31,215 bases of DNA from positions 1 to 31,215 of IMG/VR virus record IMGVR_UViG_3300025010_000181; one strand, given 5' to 3'. A program made the position numbers and the translations under genes. The notes under the pieces were generated by a model, which did not search any database, was not told the origin of the DNA, and saw nothing but the letters and a program-made list of their open reading frames with translations. This document shows, piece by piece, positions 7,666 to 13,258 of this stretch; the stretch's first letter is position 1, and each line of letters starts with the position of its first letter. This DNA is from a virus.

Positions 7666-8621
7666 CCAGGGAAGAGTACGTCGCCATCTACAAGGCTTCT
7701 CGTGATTCATGGCCAAGGCTCACAGCCAAGGTCATGAAGGACGTTAAAAAGGCCTATGTAACCGCGACTAAGCAGGTGACGGACGCAATCGCTAGGGCTG
7801 AGTTACGGGGCTTGTCTGAGCTAACTACCGGAAGCCTGATCGACATTCAACTCCAACTCCAGAAGGCTACCTGGGCCATAAACGACGCCATAGGAGAAGC
7901 TACCACGGACGTAGTACAGGACGGGTTAAAAGCTCAAGTGAAAGCCGATACCGGATTTCTGCTTTCCGCCGTGGGATCCGCTGAGGCCGGGGCTAAGATT
8001 ACCGCGTCCGGCGTATCGCGCATGGTGGTTAAACTGAATGATCGCATGGTGGTAGACCTGGTATCTAGAATGGGATCCGGTGGATACGCGCTGAAGACCG
8101 CCATGGGATATGAATCCACAATCAAAGACCTAATCTCCGCAGGCCTAGCCCAAGGCCTGGACCCTTCCCAGATAGCAAAACAGGTGACACGCTATGTCAG
8201 CCTGGGGAAAGACGGGATCAAGGAGGGTGTTTGGGGTGAACTGAAACCAGGTGCTAGGGATTACTACGCACGGTTACCAAAGGAAATCGACTGGCGCGCG
8301 CTCAGGATAGTCCGGACGGAGCTCACTGCATCGATGCACTCCACAGCGATCCAGCAAGCACGCATGAACCCGGGGGCCTCTGGTATGGTTGACTGGGTTA
8401 GGACCAATGATATTGACTGGGGGTGTAACTGCCCCGCGAACGCCGCCGGGAGCCCATACAAGTTGGATCAAGTGCCATCCGTGGACCATCCGAATGATAT
8501 GTGTTACCTTCGGCCTCATACGAGGAATTTTGACTCTTTCGTTGACGACCTGGCCAAATGGGCGGGCGGTGAGAGTGTGGATTATCTTGATACGTGGTAT
8601 GCTACTCAGTATCAGGGTTGA
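7662..8621 (+). CDS. MuF-like head morphogenesis protein (319 aa)
   Basis: Starts at GTG 7662, overlapping the portal stop by four bases. The N-terminal half is helical. The C-terminal part contains LRIVRTELTASMHSTAI followed by WVRTNDIDWGCNCPANA, PSVDHPNDMCYLRPH; Cys and His residues in this arrangement are typical of the MuF/gp7 minor head domain. Members are injected or help capsid assembly, and some carry toxin domains, but no extra domain is seen here. Position between portal and protease fits the family. The gene ends 32 bases before the next start, and its last codons contain the -35 region of the 8654 promoter. Confidence 0.82.
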   Translation: MTREEYVAIYKASRDSWPRLTAKVMKDVKKAYVTATKQVTDAIARAELRGLSELTTGSLIDIQLQLQKATWAINDAIGEATTDVVQDGLKAQVKADTGFLLSAVGSAEAGAKITASGVSRMVVKLNDRMVVDLVSRMGSGGYALKTAMGYESTIKDLISAGLAQGLDPSQIAKQVTRYVSLGKDGIKEGVWGELKPGARDYYARLPKEIDWRALRIVRTELTASMHSTAIQQARMNPGASGMVDWVRTNDIDWGCNCPANAAGSPYKLDQVPSVDHPNDMCYLRPHTRNFDSFVDDLAKWAGGESVDYLDTWYATQYQG

Positions 8622-8647
8622 CAACAGGGAAACCGGGGGGATAAAAT
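8618..8647 (+). promoter_or_regulatory. Internal head-operon promoter, predicted leaderless
   Basis: Perfect TTGACA (8618-8623) overlaps the MuF stop codon, followed by 18 bases and TAAAAT (8642-8647). The expected +1 is 8654, exactly the A of ATG. A G-run (8635-8640) lies in the spacer but is 13 bases from the start, too far for a good Shine-Dalgarno. Confidence 0.7.
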
Positions 8648-8653
8648 ACGATT

Positions 8654-9832
8654 ATGAAACGATATAAGGTTTTAAATTACGCTGTCGATGAGAAAATCAG
8701 AGTCCTGGGAGAAAATGAGGTGCCTACATTGATCCCCTCTGAAAAACTTCTTGTGTTGACGAACGGAGATGGTAACCCGTATTTTAAAATTCAGGCTATC
8801 AAGTATCCTATCCGTGGCTCAGGCGGAATTTACGAGGAGTCTTTCTTTCAATCTTTCGTCGATGTTACAAATTCCCGTCCTATCCCTGGGGCCAAACGTG
8901 GACACTGGAGAGCGAACCGTCCAGAATCTGATTTTTACATGATCGGCGGGAAGTTAGAACCGAACGGTGACGGGACTGGAACTGTGTATTTTAAAAACTA
9001 CATTCCCCCACTGGGTGACGGGAGCGATAACGCCCGTTTTATCCAGGACGCAAAGGCCGGAATCGTTAATTTTTCCCTTGTCTCCGCCCCTTCCTACACT
9101 GTGGACGAGAACGGAATTTATCATTTCACCGGGACTGAAGGATACGAAAGAAACGACGCTGTGGAGTTTGGAACCGGGGCCATGAAACAGCAGACGAACA
9201 GCGAGGAAGAAACTGAAATCCTAGATCTGCTGAAAAACGGAAACGTCGATAAAACCTCACCTTGGATCGAATGTGAGAATGAGGACGACGCAATTTATTA
9301 TCGTGAGAATCAAATCGGGAAATCCGGGAAAATTTACCGCTCTGCGCTCCGCTCTTTAGCGGCCCGTGGCCCGGAAACAGGAGCTACCGAACTGCTGGCC
9401 ATAATGGACAGCAAAGGAGAAAAGATGAACAAAGAAGAAATGTTGCTCAAGCTGACCAACATGAGAACCAATGGCGAACTGACCAACGTGGAACTGGCTA
9501 AGGCTTTCGGGCTGGTGCTGGAAAACGCTGAAGAGGTGACCCGCCTGAAAACTGAAAATTCGGCACTGACTGCCAAGCTGGCTCAGACCGAAACCATCAG
9601 GGTCAACGCATTCATGGATAAGGAATTCGGGACCGAGGGACTGCTTCGAGACTATGCCGGGAAACAGCTTAACAGCATGGACCCCGCCAAGGTTGAAGAG
9701 TTCAAGAAAGACCCCGTGGCTTTACAGCTCGCCGGGAACCATACTGATATCACTTTCTTCGGAAAGGTTGATAATTCGAAACAAACCCCTCCCGCTAAGA
9801 CCGTGGGTGGTGTGAAGATCGTGGAGGTTTAA
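8654..9832 (+). CDS. Prohead protease fused to scaffold (392 aa)
   Basis: The N-terminal about 160 residues look like a prohead maturation protease: RPIPGAKRGHWRANRP places a candidate catalytic His at 84, and KAGIVNFSLVSAP a candidate Ser at 141. The C-terminal third (from about 258) is a scaffold-like helical region with a coiled coil (EEVTRLKTENSALTAKL), followed by a Pro-rich tail. The protease would cut the scaffold and capsid protein during maturation. The place between MuF and capsid genes fits. Residues about 185-250 (KSGKIYRSALRSLAARG) form a linker. A strong internal ribosome site at 9412-9425 suggests the scaffold is also made alone. Confidence 0.82.
   Translation: MKRYKVLNYAVDEKIRVLGENEVPTLIPSEKLLVLTNGDGNPYFKIQAIKYPIRGSGGIYEESFFQSFVDVTNSRPIPGAKRGHWRANRPESDFYMIGGKLEPNGDGTGTVYFKNYIPPLGDGSDNARFIQDAKAGIVNFSLVSAPSYTVDENGIYHFTGTEGYERNDAVEFGTGAMKQQTNSEEETEILDLLKNGNVDKTSPWIECENEDDAIYYRENQIGKSGKIYRSALRSLAARGPETGATELLAIMDSKGEKMNKEEMLLKLTNMRTNGELTNVELAKAFGLVLENAEEVTRLKTENSALTAKLAQTETIRVNAFMDKEFGTEGLLRDYAGKQLNSMDPAKVEEFKKDPVALQLAGNHTDITFFGKVDNSKQTPPAKTVGGVKIVEV
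9425..9832 (+). CDS. Nested scaffold protein from an internal in-frame start (135 aa)
   Basis: Within the protease gene an ATG at 9425 (MNKEEMLLKLTNMRTN) is preceded by AAAGGAG at five-base spacing, one of the best Shine-Dalgarno sites in the window, and is in the same frame. The product would be the coiled-coil scaffold domain without the protease, like Nu3 within lambda C. The full-length start at 8654 lacks such a site, so the short form could be the abundant one. This is inference from the ribosome site and domain boundary. Confidence 0.6.
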   Translation: MNKEEMLLKLTNMRTNGELTNVELAKAFGLVLENAEEVTRLKTENSALTAKLAQTETIRVNAFMDKEFGTEGLLRDYAGKQLNSMDPAKVEEFKKDPVALQLAGNHTDITFFGKVDNSKQTPPAKTVGGVKIVEV

Positions 9833-9835
9833 GCC

Positions 9836-10528
9836 ATGGGATCTACTGTTTACATTCAAAAGGAAAGTGCTGACCACGTCAGTCTGACCAACAACACCGG
9901 CGTGGCGCTGGTGCAATACGAGTTCACCGTCATCGGTGGGATTCCTTGCATAGCTGACGAGGCTATCGGGATCGGTGCCGTGGGATCTTTCCATGTCTCC
10001 GATGTGGTATTCGAGGCTGCTGACTTTAACGTCGGTGGTGACACCTTTGCCACTGTGGACGCTCCTGTATATTGGGATCCTTCCGCCAAGAAGTTCTCCG
10101 ATATCGCCTCCGCCGCTTTCTACCAAGTAGGTATCGTCAAGGAAATCAAGAATTCCGCTGGCATGGTTTTGGTCCTGAAGAACAACGCCACTGCACTGAA
10201 TTCTGAGTCCGGTGGTAACACTGTCCAGTTGACCTACAAGGTGACTGCCGATGCAACCGCTGGTCTGGCCATCACCGTACCTTACCCCATGGAGATCCTG
10301 GACGTAATTGTCCAGTGCCAGGCCGCTAACGCCGGGGGAACTCTCCAGCTTAAGAACGGTGCGACCGCTATCAATGACGCTCAAGTTTGCGCCGTTGACA
10401 AGGTAATCACTCGGGCCGGGACCATCGACGATGCCGTGTCCAGTCTCACCACTGCTACAGTTCTCAAGGTGTTCTCCAATGGAGCCGCCGACCGGGGATT
10501 GATCACCATAATCGGAAGAAGGGTTTAA
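9836..10528 (+). CDS. Capsid decoration/cement protein (DUF2190-like, 230 aa)
   Basis: The first about 110 residues (ESADHVSLTNNTG, then VDAPVYWDPSAKKFS and VGIVKEIKNSAG) match the small beta-rich DUF2190 type found beside major capsid genes and thought to stabilise the shell. A second domain of about 105 residues (VQLTYKVTADATAG to the end) is added, so the protein is about twice the usual length. GGAGG lies eight bases before the ATG. It stands four bases after the protease/scaffold gene and immediately before the capsid gene. The extra domain could be an exposed lobe. Confidence 0.75.
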   Translation: MGSTVYIQKESADHVSLTNNTGVALVQYEFTVIGGIPCIADEAIGIGAVGSFHVSDVVFEAADFNVGGDTFATVDAPVYWDPSAKKFSDIASAAFYQVGIVKEIKNSAGMVLVLKNNATALNSESGGNTVQLTYKVTADATAGLAITVPYPMEILDVIVQCQAANAGGTLQLKNGATAINDAQVCAVDKVITRAGTIDDAVSSLTTATVLKVFSNGAADRGLITIIGRRV

Positions 10529-10531
10529 ACT

Positions 10532-11698
10532 ATGCTTAAGATTTACAACACCGAAAACTTGATCGCTGAGCGGAAAGCTCGGATCAAAACCGTGTCGGCT
10601 CCTCTTTTCGCCGGGACGATGTTTGCCAACAAACAAGACCAGTCCGGCCCTGTCCAGGTCTACAACAGCGCCAAACAAGCGTCTGAAATTGTGACCGAGA
10701 TGGAAGAGATCCGGCATTCCGTGGTTTCCAACGCCGCTCAGGCTCCCAGTTCCGCCGTGGTGGATGCTTTCTTCGGGAAGTTCTTCATCGACGTGACCCG
10801 CCGGGCTATGGAAGCTCCTGACGTGACCAGTTTGATCGCTCAAGAAGCGACTAACTTCGAATTCCCTGAGACTGTGAACCTCAGGGACCTGATTCCTTTC
10901 CGTGGGAAAATGGGCGTTGTGTCCGGAGCTAACGACGGGGTCAACCTGATCGAACAGAACACCGGGAACGTCGAGACTGTGACCATGGGGATCAAAGCTG
11001 TCGGCTGGAAAGACTCCATCAAGAATCTGTTGTTTAACAAGTTCTTCACCATGGATAAAGTGGTCCAAGCCGCTGTGGATGCTGATACCGACGCTCGGAA
11101 CGCCGCTACCGTGGGGCTGATCGTGGCCGCCACTTATGTGGCCAGTCAACAGCAAGCCGCCATCGCTACCGCTGGTTTAACCTACGATGAGAAGATGTAC
11201 GAAACACTTCTCGCCGCATGGAAGAAGTTGGTAGCCTTGAAGGACCCCAAGACAAGCCGGAAGATCGCCGCTCCCCGCGTGGCCATCCTGTGTAACTCTG
11301 CGGATTCCTGGTCCATCCAGAACGTTATGGCTGGACAGCTTAACGGTAACGGATCCAGTGCCAGAACCAACAACCGCCCCGGATTGCCTATCGGTACTTT
11401 AATTGAATACGACCATGGCATCAACGATGGATTCACTATTGGTAAAGAGATCGTTTCTTTCCCTGGCGTTACCGCTGGCAAGGCCTACATTTTTGTCCCT
11501 GGCGTCATGATCGTGGCTAATAAAAGGCCTTTGACCATGGAGACGGGCCGAGGGTCCGTTCTTGAGTTATCCACCGAGGAAAGAGCCTGGTATCGTATCC
11601 AGGGCGAATACTCCAAAGATTTCTTGGGATCTAGCTACCCTGGGACTGCTTTGGGTGCATCGTTTGGGTATATCATAGAGGTGACCCTCCCAACTTAA
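10532..11698 (+). CDS. Major capsid protein (388 aa)
   Basis: Called by position after decoration and scaffold genes and before a terminator, by length, and by a HK97-like layout: a helical N-terminal part up to about residue 105, then NFEFPETVNLRDLIPFRGK, a central mixed region, and a C-terminal beta-rich part (GRGSVLELSTEERAWYRIQGEYSKDF). AGAAGG lies about nine bases before the ATG. Codon use is biased to GCC, ACC and GGA, as expected for a highly expressed gene. The cleavage site of the maturation protease, if any, cannot be placed. Confidence 0.85.
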   Translation: MLKIYNTENLIAERKARIKTVSAPLFAGTMFANKQDQSGPVQVYNSAKQASEIVTEMEEIRHSVVSNAAQAPSSAVVDAFFGKFFIDVTRRAMEAPDVTSLIAQEATNFEFPETVNLRDLIPFRGKMGVVSGANDGVNLIEQNTGNVETVTMGIKAVGWKDSIKNLLFNKFFTMDKVVQAAVDADTDARNAATVGLIVAATYVASQQQAAIATAGLTYDEKMYETLLAAWKKLVALKDPKTSRKIAAPRVAILCNSADSWSIQNVMAGQLNGNGSSARTNNRPGLPIGTLIEYDHGINDGFTIGKEIVSFPGVTAGKAYIFVPGVMIVANKRPLTMETGRGSVLELSTEERAWYRIQGEYSKDFLGSSYPGTALGASFGYIIEVTLPT

Positions 11699-11716
11699 TA
11701 TTTAGTTTAGACGCTT

Positions 11717-11748
11717 TGAAAGCTCCCAGAAATGGGAGCTTTTTTTAT
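11717..11748 (+). terminator. Intrinsic terminator after the capsid gene
   Basis: AGCTCCC (11721-11727), loop AGAAAT, GGGAGCT (11734-11740), then six T. The stem is 7 bp and perfect. It lies 23 bases past the capsid stop and closes the head operon. Confidence 0.93.
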
Positions 11749-11762
11749 TCCATAGCGAAAAA

Positions 11763-11791
11763 GTGCTATAAGTCGACCGTTTTGTGCTATA
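11763..11791. repeat. GTGCTATA direct repeat, 21-bp period
   Basis: GTGCTATA occurs at 11763-11770 and 11784-11791, two helical turns apart, the second copy overlapping the -35 of the next promoter. The arrangement suits a regulator binding one face of the DNA. Confidence 0.55.
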
Positions 11792-11818
11792 GACAAAGGT
11801 TTATATATGGTTTATATT
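11790..11818 (+). promoter_or_regulatory. Promoter after the head operon, predicted leaderless
   Basis: TAGACA (11790-11795), a 17-base spacer, TATATT (11813-11818). The expected +1 is 11825, the A of an ATG. The spacer and -10 contain GGTTTATA-TAT-GGTTTATA, the doubled box also seen at the minus-strand promoters at 446 and 30070. It probably drives the small genes, tRNA and structured RNA that follow. Confidence 0.78.
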
Positions 11819-11824
11819 TAAATC

Positions 11825-12019
11825 ATGGAAGGGCGGAAAGCCCTAAGGAGATCCAAGATGAAAGGTTTTTTTGAAGTATTTGCTGATGATGGACAAAGCC
11901 AGGTTTTCACAGCTGAAGAACTTGGCCTTGATCCTGAGTTCGATTACAATTTCGATCAGGTTGTAGAAGCTCTTGAGAAGATTGGATACAGTCGGTCTGG
12001 AGTTGTAAGTATCGAATAA
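11825..12019 (+). CDS. Small acidic protein with two possible starts (64 or 53 aa)
   Basis: The frame opens at ATG 11825, where transcription is predicted to begin. A second ATG at 11858 (MKGFFEVFADDG) has AAGGAG seven bases upstream. The short form is a compact acidic protein (EELGLDPEFDYNFDQVVEALEKIGYS). The long form adds a basic 11-residue head (MEGRKALRRSK). If the message is leaderless both could be made. Between the starts lies the hairpin AGGGC-GGAAA-GCCCT just before the ribosome site. No family is recognised. I regard 11858 as the main start and list the longer frame. Confidence 0.6.
   Translation: MEGRKALRRSKMKGFFEVFADDGQSQVFTAEELGLDPEFDYNFDQVVEALEKIGYSRSGVVSIE
11833..11847 (+). 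promoter_or_regulatory. Leader hairpin (GGCGGAAAGCC) before ribosome site
   Basis: AGGGC-GGAAA-GCCCT forms a 5-bp stem with a GGAAA loop immediately before AAGGAG. Nearly the same string (GGCGGAAAGCC, then AGAAGGAGA) recurs at 12071-12088 before the next gene. Confidence 0.5.
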
Positions 12020-12094
12020 CCCGCCCTGACGATGCCCTGGATGGCCCCAGGGCGAAACCGGAAACGGTCGGCGGAAAGCCAGAAGGAGACGATC

Positions 12095-12262
12095 ATGACC
12101 AGACACGAACAACTGACAAAGAAAATTGCCTTACTACGTGATACCGCCATGAAGTGCGCTGATTACGGCAGTTCTTTCTACGAGGTATGGTTCAGGAAAT
12201 TCCATGAATTGCGTGATCTTAGGGATGGACTTAGCTTGGAGGAAGCTGGTAGAATTGTTTAG
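12095..12262 (+). CDS. Small helical protein, unknown function (55 aa)
   Basis: ATG 12095 (MTRHEQLTKKIALLRD) has AAGGAG six bases upstream. An earlier ATG at 12032 in frame has no such support. The product is basic at the N-terminus and mainly helical (KFHELRDLRDGLSLEEAGRIV), with no membrane segment. Its leader repeats the GGCGGAAAGCC element of the previous gene, suggesting shared control. It ends seven bases before the tRNA gene, so gene and tRNA are probably co-transcribed. Confidence 0.65.
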   Translation: MTRHEQLTKKIALLRDTAMKCADYGSSFYEVWFRKFHELRDLRDGLSLEEAGRIV

Positions 12263-12268
12263 TGGAGT

Positions 12269-12340
12269 GCCGGTATAGCTCAGCGGTAGAGCAACGGTTT
12301 TGTAAACCGTAGGTCGTCAGTTCAATCCTGACATCCGGCT
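12269..12340 (+). tRNA. tRNA-Thr (anticodon UGU)
   Basis: Cloverleaf by eye: D-stem GCTC/GAGC with an AGCGGTA loop; anticodon stem ACGGT/ACCGT with loop TTTGTAA (TGT); variable AGGTC; T-stem GTCAG/CTGAC with loop TTCAATC; discriminator T; no encoded CCA. The acceptor pairs only at positions 1-5 (GCCGG/CCGGC): positions 6-67 are U-U and 7-66 are A-A. It would read ACA codons. Phage tRNAs usually support late translation; the two mismatches may mean decay or a tolerated variant. Confidence 0.88.
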
Positions 12341-12577
12341 TAGCCTCGTATGAGGTGACATACATTGTTTCAAAGGACTCCTAAGGGAGACTCCTCAAGG
12401 TACTGGGTGTCAGGTCCCCTCCTAAGTTTCTGACATCCAACAAGCGAGACTCCCCGGGTGACTCCGGGGAACACTGGGATCGTGGCTGATTGGGAACAAA
12501 GCTAAGTTACGATAGGGAGATGAATGGCAGTAACGCCAATATTCAAATCCTTTCAGGTTCGAGTCCTGACGATTCCA
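12341..12577 (+). ncRNA. Structured RNA stretch ending in a tRNA-like fold
   Basis: No reading frame fills this stretch. It shows a 9-bp stem GGGTGTCAG/CTGACATCC (about 12404-12440), a 7-bp stem TCCCCGG/CCGGGGA (about 12451-12470), and GACTCC four times. Bases 12476-12577 look like a tRNA: acceptor GGGATCG/CGATTCC (7 bp, one G-U), a D-arm with GG, and T-arm TCAGG-TTCGAGT-CCTGA. The part between D- and T-arms is 49 bases. Its only good stem is GTTAC/GTAAC with a 19-base loop, so no anticodon can be assigned. It may be a degenerate tRNA, a tRNA with a small insertion, or a distinct tRNA-like RNA. Confidence 0.5.
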
Positions 12578-12593
12578 TTTAAAGGAGTTTTTT

Positions 12594-12767
12594 ATGAAAG
12601 TTGATTTTATTTTCGAAATCGATCAATTGGTAAAAGTAACTGCTACCGAGGAAATTGGAGTTGTTACAACCGCTTGTTTGGACGACGGCGGTAAGAGGTA
12701 TTATGTCCAAGGGAAAGGGGAAGGGAAGTGGTGGGCTGAACGTTTGTTAGTTCCTGCTTCTGACTAG
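12594..12767 (+). CDS. Small SH3-like protein, unknown function (57 aa)
   Basis: ATG 12594 has AAAGGAG upstream at 12581-12587. The translation (MKVDFIFEIDQLVKV, then TEEIGVVTTACLDDGGKRY and GKWWAERLLVPASD) has the look of small beta-barrel phage proteins: a 'DQLVKV...GVV' opening, a turn, then a Trp-rich strand before the end. It directly follows the tRNA-like element, and its stop codon lies in the -35 box of the next promoter (12765-12767). Function is unknown; such folds often bind nucleic acids or proteins. Confidence 0.65.
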   Translation: MKVDFIFEIDQLVKVTATEEIGVVTTACLDDGGKRYYVQGKGEGKWWAERLLVPASD

Positions 12768-12793
12768 ACAATCCACGCCATGGGGGCTAAACT
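12765..12793 (+). promoter_or_regulatory. Connector/tail operon promoter, predicted leaderless
   Basis: TAGACA (12765-12770), a 17-base spacer, TAAACT (12788-12793; four of six matches). The expected +1 is 12800, the A of the ATG. The -10 lies in the loop of a 9-bp inverted repeat (12777-12804). Confidence 0.6.
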
Positions 12794-12804
12794 ATCCCCA
12801 TGGC
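12777..12804 (+). promoter_or_regulatory. 9-bp perfect dyad over the -10 and start codon
   Basis: GCCATGGGG (12777-12785) and CCCCATGGC (12796-12804) are perfect reverse complements around a 10-base loop. In RNA coming from upstream the start codon at 12800 would be paired. As DNA it is a plausible operator. Confidence 0.6.
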
Positions 12805-13258
12805 AACCTTCGAACAAATTAAGGCCTTGCGCCTCACAGTTGACGACCCTGCGGGATTCCTGAACCTTCTGGAATCCGTAACCTATCCGGCCACTCCAGC
12901 CCATAGGACCGCTTACCTTATCGCAGGGCGCTATGTTTACACCACAAAGACTACTGGGGCCGTCGAGGCTGACTACACGGTAGCAGAATACCGCCTTTCC
13001 GATGCCAGGATTACCGAGTGGATCGACTCCGGCGCTGACGCTGTCCAGTCCGCTTACCGTGCCATCCTGACGAAGTTGGGAAACGAGATGACTGTGGTCC
13101 GAAACCAGGCCGGGGCTGAATCTACGCAGTTCACCGCCCTGAAAGACCTTTATGATTACTACCGTGGTCTTATCGCGGATGAATCTGCCGTTTCCGGGTC
13201 TTCCGCTGGAAAGTGGGCTAGGTCTACGGCTCCCGAAGTGGCCGGGGGGAACGTGTGA
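12800..13258 (+). CDS. Head-tail connector protein (152 aa)
   Basis: A small mainly helical protein with an Ala-rich body (ARITEWIDSGADAVQSAYRAILTKLG, in part), in the usual place of the first head-tail connector (gp6/gp15-like adaptor) after the capsid gene. The N-terminus (FEQIKALRLTVDDPAGFLNLL) resembles the starting helix of that family, but I assign it mainly from position. The ATG has no usable Shine-Dalgarno and matches the predicted transcription start. The stop overlaps the next start by four bases (GTGA). The C-terminus is Gly/Ser-rich and probably flexible. Confidence 0.65.
   Translation: MATFEQIKALRLTVDDPAGFLNLLESVTYPATPAHRTAYLIAGRYVYTTKTTGAVEADYTVAEYRLSDARITEWIDSGADAVQSAYRAILTKLGNEMTVVRNQAGAESTQFTALKDLYDYYRGLIADESAVSGSSAGKWARSTAPEVAGGNV

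Noticed and set aside
9722-11155. Long open frame of 477 codons on the minus strand
   Set aside because: It is antisense to the capsid and decoration genes. It arises from their biased codon use, has no ribosome site, and its His/Gly/Ser-rich product looks like a shadow.
12262-12345. tRNA gene as a phage attachment site
   Set aside because: No integrase or excisionase gene is present in the window and no duplicate of the tRNA end was noticed.
12341-12577. Group I intron within a tRNA
   Set aside because: Too short, and no sequences resembling the conserved P7/P3 core segments are visible.
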